From NCBI GenBank assembly GCA_012032855.1, contig JAAUQA010000264.1, positions 1 to 5,439 of the forward strand: 5,439 bases of DNA. The letters are read 5' to 3'. The notes beneath the pieces were generated by a model. It was not told the origin of the DNA. It ran no database searches and saw only the letters and a list, made by a program, of their open reading frames with translations. The translations under genes were made by a program, and so were the position numbers. Shown here piece by piece: positions 1 to 5,439 of this stretch. This DNA comes from Candidatus Competibacteraceae bacterium (GTDB lineage Bacteria; Pseudomonadota; Gammaproteobacteria; Competibacterales; Competibacteraceae). The number at the start of each line of letters is the position of its first letter. Within the stretch, counting starts at the first letter, position 1.

Positions 1-658
1 TCCGCCGCTTCTTCTTCGGCGGTGCCGCCGATTTCGCCGACCATGACGATGCCCTTGGTCTGGCGATCTGCTTCGAACATTTCCAGGCAGTCAATGAAAC
101 TCAGCCCATGAATGGGGTCGCCGCCGATACCGACGCAGGTGCTTTGTCCTAAACCGGCTTGGGTGGTTTGATGCACCGCCTCATAGGTCAGCGTACCGGA
201 GCGGGACACGATGCCGATGCTGCCGGGTTTGTGAATATAGCCTGGCATGATGCCCATCTTGCAATCGCCGGGAGTGATAACACCCGGACAGTTAGGGCCG
301 ATCAGTTTGACGTTGGACCCTGCAAAGCAGCTTTGACCTTCAACATGTCCAGCACCGGGATGCCCTCAGTGATACAGGCAACGACCTTAATCCCGGCATC
401 CGCCGCTTCCAGAATCGCATCCCCTGCAAAAGGCGCCGGCACATAAATCATAGTCGCGTTGGCGCCCACTGCGGCGACTGCCTCGTGACAGGTGTTGAAA
501 ACAGGTTTACCCAAATGGGTGTCGCCACCACGACCGGGGGTAACGCCACCGACTAAATTGGTCCCGTAAGCTATGGCCTGTTCGGCATGAAAGGTGCCTT
601 GTTTACCGGTAAATCCCTGGCAAATCAACTTGGTGTTCTTATCGACTAAAATACTCAT
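1..658 (-). CDS. sucD: Succinyl-CoA synthetase alpha subunit, partial and with an apparent frameshift
   Basis: The alpha subunit of ADP-forming succinyl-CoA ligase (TCA cycle, cytoplasm) binds CoA and carries the phosphohistidine. The start at 658 ([10 protein letters not shown]) matches the family N-terminus. The CoA-binding Rossmann region ([14 protein letters not shown], residues 15-28) and TPGRGG follow. After LQG at residue 114 the reading frame hits TGA at 302-304. Adding one base at about 317-320 restores [17 protein letters not shown], then [17 protein letters not shown] and GEIGG. The restored Glu209 corresponds to the E. coli Glu that contacts the phosphohistidine. About 219 of roughly 290 residues lie in the window; the active-site His lies beyond the left edge. 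The gene begins 46 nt after the sucC stop, so co-transcription is likely. No strong Shine-Dalgarno is seen. Identity is near certain; whether the lesion is real or a sequencing error is open, error being likelier. Confidence 0.93.
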
Positions 659-704
659 GGTGTTGTTGACTCGTATGCGTTGTATTCGGAATGCACGTAA
701 GGGT

Positions 705-1865
705 TTAGCGCGCCGCAGCAACCGCTTTTTGTGCGGCGTCGGTTAAATCGTCGGCGGTATCGATATTCATGCCCGATTCGGCCAGCAGCTTGCGTCCTGC
801 ATCGACATTGGTGCCTTGCAAACGCACCACCACGGGGATAGCCAGACCGACTTCTTTTACCGCCTGAATGATGCCTTCGGCGATCACATCGCAACGCACG
901 ATACCACCGAATATATTAACCAGGATGGCTTTGACCTTTTCACTGGAAAGAATCAACTTGAAGGCCCGCGAGACCCGTTCTTCATCGGCTGCCCCGCCTA
1001 CATCCAGGAAATTGGCCGGTTCGCCGCCGTGTAATTTGACGATATCCATGGTGGCCATGGCCAAACCGGCGCCATTGACCATACAACCGATATTGCCGTC
1101 CAAAGCGACATAGTTCAGGCCGATCTCGTGGGCAATATGTTCGCGCTCGTCTTCTTGGGTGGGATCGCGCATCTCGGCCAGCTCTTTGTGGCGATAGAGG
1201 GCGTTATCGTCCAGATTGATTTTGCCGTCCAAGGCTAATAGCCTGCCGTCACCGGTGACAATTAGCGGGTTAATTTCAAGCAGGCTGGCGTCCTTGGCGA
1301 CAAACATGTTGTACAAGCCGGTCATGACCTTAACCAGGAGATTGACTTCCTTCTGGCCGAGTCCCATGCTAAATCCCATCTGTCGGCATTGATAAGCTTG
1401 TAAACCGGTAGTGGGATTAACGCTGATGGTTAGGATTTTTTCCGGAGTTTTGGCCGCAACCTCCTCAATGTCCATACCCCCTTCGGAGGATCCCATAAAC
1501 ACGATGCGTTTGCGGCTGCGATCGACTAGGGCGCTAAGATATAATTCGTTGGCGATATCCAAACCTTCTTCGATGAGCAGGGCATGAATCGGCAAGCCCT
1601 GTGGACCGGTCTGAATGGTGGTGAGCTGGGAACCCAGCATCTGGCCTGCCACGGTTTCCACTTCCGCTAGGCTGCGGGCCAGTTTGACGCCGCCGGCTTT
1701 GCCGCGACCACCGGCGTGGACCTGGGCTTTAACCACCCAAACCGAACCACCCAGTTCCTTGGCCGCATCGACCGCTTGTTGTTGTGAGGTCACCTTGATA
1801 CCGCGGGGAACCGCTACGCCGAATTCCTTGAATAATTGTTTGGCTTGATATTCGTGTAGGTTCAT
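705..1865 (-). CDS. sucC: Succinyl-CoA synthetase beta subunit
   Basis: The beta subunit of ADP-forming succinyl-CoA ligase converts succinyl-CoA, ADP (or GDP) and phosphate to succinate, CoA and nucleoside triphosphate, in complex with SucD. The protein has 386 residues, against 388 in E. coli. The N-terminal ATP-grasp domain (about 1-238) starts with the family signature [12 protein letters not shown] and has the glycine-rich nucleotide loop [16 protein letters not shown] (46-61). The metal/nucleotide residues Glu197 and Asn199 (LLEINP) and Asp213 (LDGK) fall at the E. coli positions. The C-terminal CoA-ligase domain shows [11 protein letters not shown] (264-274), NFLDVGG (285-291) and [10 protein letters not shown] (317-326). 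The frame is intact. A weak GGA lies 9-12 nt before the ATG. It is first of the sucCD pair and diverges from pilS. Confidence 0.97.
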   Translation of the reverse strand: MNLHEYQAKQLFKEFGVAVPRGIKVTSQQQAVDAAKELGGSVWVVKAQVHAGGRGKAGGVKLARSLAEVETVAGQMLGSQLTTIQTGPQGLPIHALLIEEGLDIANELYLSALVDRSRKRIVFMGSSEGGMDIEEVAAKTPEKILTISVNPTTGLQAYQCRQMGFSMGLGQKEVNLLVKVMTGLYNMFVAKDASLLEINPLIVTGDGRLLALDGKINLDDNALYRHKELAEMRDPTQEDEREHIAHEIGLNYVALDGNIGCMVNGAGLAMATMDIVKLHGGEPANFLDVGGAADEERVSRAFKLILSSEKVKAILVNIFGGIVRCDVIAEGIIQAVKEVGLAIPVVVRLQGTNVDAGRKLLAESGMNIDTADDLTDAAQKAVAAAR

Positions 1866-1900
1866 GCGTTTTTCGTCCGATTATTGCTTAAGAAACAACT

Positions 1901-1906
1901 ATTTTA
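1901..1906 (-). promoter_or_regulatory. Possible -10 element for sucCD
   Basis: On the minus strand TAAAAT lies about 35 nt upstream of the sucC start, which would give a leader of roughly 25-30 nt. No good -35 hexamer is present 16-18 nt further upstream, so this is a weak candidate based on position and AT content only. It sits in the 105-nt divergent gap between sucC and pilS, where any promoters for both operons must lie unless they overlap the genes. Confidence 0.22.
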
Positions 1907-1958
1907 ACAAACTTGTCGGGAAAGGCTCTAATTTCTTGACGCCAGCGTTTCATGGGCC

Positions 1959-1963
1959 GGTGA
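1959..1963 (+). promoter_or_regulatory. Ribosome binding site deciding the pilS start
   Basis: GGTGA matches the anti-Shine-Dalgarno core and lies 7 nt before the ATG at 1971. The alternative in-frame ATG at 2040 (MDRRRVWY), closer to where many PilS proteins start, has no comparable purine-rich site, so the upstream start is preferred. It adds 23 residues before the first conserved region. Confidence 0.55.
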
Positions 1964-1970
1964 CACAATA

Positions 1971-3688
1971 ATGCGTTCGGCGAACCGAAACGATTTCAAT
2001 GGGCAGACCCCTTTTCAGAACGTGCTGTCCGGCAGTGCGATGGATCGCCGCCGCGTCTGGTACGTATTCCGTGCATTCAATATTTATCGCCTAGTTATGG
2101 CGTTGATTCTATTGGGCATCTATTTGCTGGATCAGCGCAGCCGGGTATTTGGGAAAGACGACCCAACGCTGTTTCTATGGACAATCCTGATCTACAGCGC
2201 TGTCGTTGTATTAGCCATTGTGGGCAGCTTTCAGCGCCGACCTGCGTTGTATTGGCAGTCGCATGTTCAAACTCTGGTCGATTTAATCGCGTTGAGTCTA
2301 TTGATCCACGCTTCGGGTGGAATAACCAGTAGTTTGAGCATTCTGATGGTCACAGCTATTGCGGCCAGCGGTATTCTCTTACCGTTATATTCAGCATTAA
2401 CTGCTGCGGCCTTGGCTTTTTTTATCATGCTAGGGTATTGGTTTCTCGACAGTCCGGATTTTGCTTTATCGGGCTGGAGTGATGCTGTTCCCTTTAGCCG
2501 TTGGGTCGCCGGTTTTTTTCAGAATCGCACCGACACGCTGGGTCGCGTGGGCATTCTCGGCGCTTCGTTTTTTATTGCTGCATTGCTGACCTATACGCTG
2601 GCTGAGCGGGCCCGGCGCAGCGATGCGCTGGTCCACGAGCGTTCGCGGGAATTGCTGGAGATGGCGGAACTCAACCAAGTGATTATCCGTCACTTACAAT
2701 CCGGCATCATCGTCGTCGACAATTTCGCCCGGGTGCGCCTGATCAATGACAAAGCCCGTGAGTTGCTCAATTATTATCTCCCTATTCACGGCTCCGCGCT
2801 GCGCGATGTATCACCGCAACTCAGTCAAGACCTGACTACGTGGCTGGTCACGGAAAACGCACCTAAACCCTTCCGTCAAGCGCAACACCTGCCCGATATC
2901 ACTCCGACCTTCAGCCTTCTAGGCAGCGGCCGGACAGCCGATACGCTGATATTTTTAGAAGATTCCACTCAAGTGGTGCAACGGCTGCAACAAATCAAGC
3001 TGGCGGCGCTTGGGCGGATGACGGCGGGTATCGCACACGAAATTCGCAATCCGTTAACTGCCATCAGTCACGCCGCCCAATTGCTGCAAGAGTCTGTTAT
3101 CCTTTCTGATTCTGATCAGCGCTTGGGAGAAATTATTCATATCAATGTCAAACGCGCTAATCGCATTATTAGCGATGTGTTGGACTTATCCCGGCGGGAT
3201 CAGATCAAACAAGAAGAGATTGCCTTGACCGCTTGGTTGGAGGAATTTCGCCGCGAGTTCGTGAGGGGTCAAGACGAACCCCAACCCGAGCTGGACATCC
3301 AGGTCAGCCCTACGGATTTAAAAATACGGTTCGATTCCGGTCACTTACAGCAAGTATTGTGGAACCTCTGCACTAACGCCTGTTTGCACGGTACTCCACC
3401 CGGCGAACAGGTAAGGATTGTTCTGCGTGCGGACCGGTTGGATAATAATCGCTTAAAGGCGTTTCTCGAAGTGATTGATTCCGGCAAAGGGATTGAGCAA
3501 GCAGAGGTCAAGAAATTGTTTGAACCCTTCTTCACAACCAAGGCGCAGGGTACGGGTTTGGGCTTATATATTTCTCGTGAAATATGCGAGGCCAACGGCG
3601 CCCAGTTACAATATATTCCGCCCTCCGACAAAGGGGCAGTTGCTTTCGCATCACCTTTGCCTATACACCGCTGCGCGCCGGTGCGTAG
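1971..3688 (+). CDS. pilS: Sensor histidine kinase PilS, with an apparent 3' frameshift
   Basis: This is the membrane sensor kinase of the PilS-PilR system that controls type IV pilin expression. Six hydrophobic segments are visible at about residues 36-53, 68-86, 100-114, 119-137, 140-158 and 191-210. A PAS-like region follows (about 230-335). The kinase core shows the H box AHEIRNPL (phospho-acceptor His356), N box NLCTNA (465-470), G1 DSGKGI (503-508), F box FEPFFTTK (517-524) and G2 GTGLGL (527-532). Read literally the frame runs to 3752 (593 residues) with a non-family tail after SDKG, overlapping pilR by 22 nt. Adding one G to the run at 3633-3636 gives GGSCFRITFAY, the usual end of the ATPase domain, and a stop at 3686-3688 (572 residues), 42 nt before pilR. 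All catalytic motifs precede the lesion, so even the literal product might be active. Operon with pilR. Confidence 0.93.
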
Positions 3689-3720
3689 CAGCGTATTACT
3701 CTTAAATCACAGCAAACAGC

Positions 3721-3724
3721 AGGA
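3721..3724 (+). promoter_or_regulatory. Ribosome binding site of pilR
   Basis: AGGA lies 6 nt before the ATG at 3731. A second in-frame ATG does not occur until well inside the receiver domain, and the protein from 3731 begins directly with the receiver's first beta strand (NALIVDDE), so the start is well supported. Confidence 0.65.
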
Positions 3725-3730
3725 CATGGA

Positions 3731-5119
3731 ATGGATGGGTATAACGCGTTAATTGTTGATGACGAAGCGGATATTCGCGAGCTGATTGAAATGACCTTGC
3801 TGACCATGCAGGTGCGCTGTTTCCCGGCGGAAACATTGCAGCGAGCAGAAACCCTGTTGAAACAGCATGAGTTCAGTTTCTGCATCACCGATATGCGCTT
3901 GCCGGATGGTAATGGGTTGGATCTGATCGCCCATATTCAGAAACGACACCCCAATCTGCCGGTGGCCGTCATTACCGCGCATGGCAATGTGGAAAGCGCT
4001 GTGGAAGCACTGAAGTTAGGCGCATTCGACTTCGTGTCCAAACCGTTTGAGCTGTCCGTGCTGCGTAGCTTGGTCAACACCGCGCTGAAAATCGCTCGCC
4101 CTACCAGCCCGAATTCCGAGCCGCAAGTCGTTTTGCATGGCCATTCAACCGCCATGGACACGGTGAGAACGCTGATTCATAAACTGGCGCGCAGCCAAGC
4201 ACCCGTGGTTATCACCGGCGAATCCGGCACCGGCAAGGAGTTGGCGGCACGCCTAGTTCACGCCTCCGGGCCTAGAGCCGATAAATCGTTCGTGCCGGTG
4301 AATTGTGGCGCTATTCCGGAAAATTTGATGGAAAGCGAGTTCTTCGGTTATAAGAAAGGGAGTTTTACCGGCGCGACCCAGGACAAAGCCGGCCTGTTTC
4401 AAGCGGCGCATGGCGGCACACTATTTCTGGATGAGGTGGCCGATTTACCGCAACACATGCAGGTCAAGCTACTGCGAGCGATTCAGGAACGCGCGGTGCG
4501 CCCGGTTGGCGCCCCAGCCGAGGTGCCGGTGGATGTGCGCATCCTCAGCGCCACGCACAAGGACTTGGGGCAATTGATCGAAACCGGCGCATTCCGTCAA
4601 GATTTGTACTACCGCTTGAATGTCATTGAGTTGCGGATGCCGAGTCTGCGGGAACGCCCTGTGGACATTGCGGAATTAGCGGGTCATATTCTTGAGCGTT
4701 TAGGTCAAGAGCATGGGCTACCTGCTGTTGAGCTGGCGCCCGAGGCGCTCAAGGCCCTGCAACACTACGCATTCCCAGGCAATATTCGCGAATTGGAAAA
4801 TATTTTGGAGCGGGCGTTTACCTTGTGTGAAGGTCAAACCATCGCCTCCAATGATTTGTTGCTGCCCGATTCCCCAGCTCCGTCAGCGCCTCACGCATCG
4901 ACATCCTCGCAACCAACCGCATCAATACCAGATGAAGATGACCGGCCTTCCCAAAGACCGGGCAACACCGATTTGGAAAGCTACCTGGAAAAACTGGAAC
5001 GGAAAGCCATCATGAAGGCCCTGGAAGCCACTCGTTACAATAAGACCGCAGCAGCCGAGAAGCTGGGGATAAGTTTTCGGGCATTGCGGTATAGATTGAA
5101 AAAACTGGGTTTAGATTAG
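3731..5119 (+). CDS. pilR: Type IV pilus response regulator PilR, sigma-54 activator
   Basis: This is an NtrC-family transcriptional activator of 462 residues, cytoplasmic and expected to be phosphorylated by PilS. The receiver domain (about 4-120) has the acidic pair Asp10-Asp11, phospho-acceptor Asp54 (CITDMRLPDG), Thr82 (ITAH) and Lys104 (SKPF). The AAA+ sigma-54 interaction domain (about 134-365) has Walker A GESGTGKE (163-170), the sigma-54 contact loop GSFTGA (210-215; Ser in place of the commoner Ala, as in Pseudomonas PilR), Walker B GGTLFLDEV (228-236), FRQDLYYRLNV (288-298) and sensor II GNIRELEN (350-357). A Pro/Ser-rich linker (about 380-412) leads to a Fis-type helix-turn-helix (about 436-460, NKTAAAEKLGIS...RYRLKKLG). 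The C-terminus closely follows Pseudomonas PilR as I recall it. The candidate targets lie immediately downstream. No frameshift or missing key residue is seen. Confidence 0.97.
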   Translation: MDGYNALIVDDEADIRELIEMTLLTMQVRCFPAETLQRAETLLKQHEFSFCITDMRLPDGNGLDLIAHIQKRHPNLPVAVITAHGNVESAVEALKLGAFDFVSKPFELSVLRSLVNTALKIARPTSPNSEPQVVLHGHSTAMDTVRTLIHKLARSQAPVVITGESGTGKELAARLVHASGPRADKSFVPVNCGAIPENLMESEFFGYKKGSFTGATQDKAGLFQAAHGGTLFLDEVADLPQHMQVKLLRAIQERAVRPVGAPAEVPVDVRILSATHKDLGQLIETGAFRQDLYYRLNVIELRMPSLRERPVDIAELAGHILERLGQEHGLPAVELAPEALKALQHYAFPGNIRELENILERAFTLCEGQTIASNDLLLPDSPAPSAPHASTSSQPTASIPDEDDRPSQRPGNTDLESYLEKLERKAIMKALEATRYNKTAAAEKLGISFRALRYRLKKLGLD

Positions 5120-5133
5120 GAAGTTAAGATCTA

Positions 5134-5164
5134 TTTGCGGTGACAAAAGTTTGCGCTGACAAAA
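5134..5164 (+). repeat. Two 15-bp direct repeats upstream of pilA, candidate PilR enhancer
   Basis: TTTGCGGTGACAAAA (5134-5148) and TTTGCGCTGACAAAA (5150-5164) differ at one base and start 16 bp apart, so they are not on exactly the same helical face. They lie 15 nt after the pilR stop and about 135-165 bp upstream of the sigma-54 -24 element, a normal distance for an NtrC-type enhancer. Each contains TGACA, whose complement TGTCA contains the TGTC core of the Pseudomonas PilR recognition element. The repeat is seen directly; the role as a PilR site is inference. Confidence 0.6.
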
Positions 5165-5171
5165 AGTGTCA
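5157..5171. promoter_or_regulatory. Inverted repeat TGACA-N5-TGTCA, candidate PilR dimer site
   Basis: The TGACA of the second direct repeat (5157-5161) pairs with TGTCA at 5167-5171 as a perfect 5-bp inverted repeat with a 5-nt centre. A two-fold symmetric site suits a Fis-type helix-turn-helix dimer such as the PilR C-terminus. GTGTC at 5166-5170 and CTGTC at 5195-5199 fit the (C/G)TGTC core known for Pseudomonas PilR. Function is inferred from position and motif. Confidence 0.5.
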
Positions 5172-5254
5172 ACTGTTCTCGGGCTTGGTCATGCCTGTCG
5201 TGGTGTAGCGACGCATATTTTGACGACCTCATTTTTTTAACAAAAATACAAACC

Positions 5255-5275
5255 TTATAAAACATAGCTTTATAA
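5255..5275. repeat. AT-rich 7-bp inverted repeat between enhancer and promoter
   Basis: TTATAAA (5255-5261) and TTTATAA (5269-5275) are perfect inverted copies separated by 7 nt, in a strongly AT-rich tract (about 5230-5282) of a more balanced region. Its place between the candidate enhancer and the sigma-54 promoter is where DNA bending often occurs, but I do not see a clear IHF consensus here. The symmetry may be partly chance in AT-rich DNA. Confidence 0.4.
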
Positions 5276-5300
5276 CAATATTCAGCGCATAACCAAAGTC

Positions 5301-5316
5301 TGGCACGGTCAATGCT
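5301..5316 (+). promoter_or_regulatory. Sigma-54 (RpoN) -24/-12 promoter of pilA
   Basis: TGGCACGGTCAATGCT matches the consensus TGGCACGN4TTGCW at all fixed positions except one T (A at 5312). The invariant GG (5302-5303) and GC (5314-5315) have the required spacing, and the preceding base is C as preferred. Transcription should start near 5327, giving a leader of about 75 nt before the ATG at 5402. The adjacent pilR encodes the matching sigma-54 activator. Confidence 0.9.
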
Positions 5317-5389
5317 TATATGTAATCGACGGTCGCGGAATACATCAAACGAACCGATCAGATTTTAAGCGTAACCAACCGAAATAACT

Positions 5390-5394
5390 GAGGA
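5390..5394 (+). promoter_or_regulatory. Ribosome binding site of pilA
   Basis: GAGGA lies 7 nt before the ATG at 5402. It is the best Shine-Dalgarno in the window, as expected for a highly expressed structural pilin. Confidence 0.75.
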
Positions 5395-5401
5395 ATTACT
5401 C

Positions 5402-5439
5402 ATGAACTTGAACATTAAAAAGACCCAGCAAGGTTTCAC
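5402..5439 (+). CDS. pilA: Type IV major pilin, first 13 codons only
   Basis: Only the first 12 full codons plus two bases of the thirteenth (AC, Thr whatever follows) are present: MNLNIKKTQQGF-T. This is a class III signal peptide: a short positively charged leader (KK) ending in Gly11, followed by Phe12. In type IV pilins the prepilin peptidase PilD cuts after this Gly and methylates the new N-terminal Phe. The hydrophobic helix that should follow lies beyond the window. A strong ribosome binding site, a sigma-54 promoter and pilSR upstream all support the major pilin over a minor pilin or type II pseudopilin, though the leader alone cannot exclude those. Confidence 0.85.
   Translation, partial: MNLNIKKTQQGF

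Noticed and set aside
304..330. Programmed ribosomal frameshifting in sucD
   Set aside because: No slippery heptamer, internal Shine-Dalgarno or downstream pseudoknot is apparent, and sucD is not known to use frameshifting.
159..446. Open frame of 95 codons on the plus strand inside sucD
   Set aside because: It is antisense to the conserved sucD sequence on both sides of its frameshift and its translation resembles no family.
655..894. Open frame of 79 codons on the minus strand overlapping the sucC 3' end
   Set aside because: It is an out-of-frame shadow of sucC; the Arg-rich translation is typical of a shifted frame in GC-rich coding DNA.
1936..1941. TTGACG as a -35 box for pilS
   Set aside because: No -10-like hexamer lies 16-18 nt downstream; that position holds the GC-rich stretch before the ribosome binding site.
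3475..3705. Open frame on the plus strand across the pilS 3' end, as a possible continuation of pilS
   Set aside because: It is not the frame that restores the PilS C-terminus; the frame giving GGSCFRITFAY is the third one and ends at 3688.
5134..5171. The repeats as the beginning of a CRISPR array
   Set aside because: There are only two 15-bp copies with a 1-nt gap between them, no spacers and no cas genes; they fit an operator instead.
5196..5238. Hairpin (GTCG/CGAC) followed later by a T7 run, as a pilR terminator
   Set aside because: The stem is only 4-5 bp with an 8-nt loop, and the T7 run lies about 18 nt beyond it, so it does not have intrinsic-terminator form.

Overview
The window looks like chromosomal housekeeping and surface-motility DNA from a gammaproteobacterium. 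PilS and PilR resemble those of Pseudomonas and its relatives, and SucC and SucD are of the E. coli type. The arrangement of sucCD next to pilSR-pilA would suit a Methylococcales-like methanotroph, but that placement is inference: no rRNA or other lineage marker is present. I see no mobile element, CRISPR array, tRNA or rRNA.

Layout. Positions 1-1865 (minus strand) hold the TCA-cycle pair sucC then sucD, the two subunits of succinyl-CoA synthetase. sucC is complete; sucD runs off the left edge and carries an apparent one-base deletion near 317-320. A 105-nt divergent intergenic region (1866-1970) separates it from pilS (1971-3688 after correcting a second apparent one-base deletion at 3633-3636; read literally the frame runs to 3752). 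pilR follows at 3731-5119. A 282-nt non-coding region (5120-5401) carries two 15-bp direct repeats, an inverted repeat, an AT-rich palindrome and a near-perfect sigma-54 promoter. It leads to the first 13 codons of a type IV pilin gene (pilA) at 5402, cut by the right edge.

How the genes work together. PilS is a six-TM membrane histidine kinase that should phosphorylate PilR, an NtrC-family sigma-54 activator. PilR should bind the repeats upstream of pilA and drive RpoN-dependent transcription from the -24/-12 element at 5301-5316. All parts of this known circuit are visible: sensor, regulator, candidate enhancer, promoter and target. sucCD has no evident functional link to it and is probably only a neighbour.

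The main anomalies are the two frameshifts. In both, restoring one G in a short G run recovers the conserved family sequence at once, which points more to sequencing or assembly error than to two real pseudogenes. I did not find a previously undescribed system; the least explained part is the fine structure of the pilA control region.
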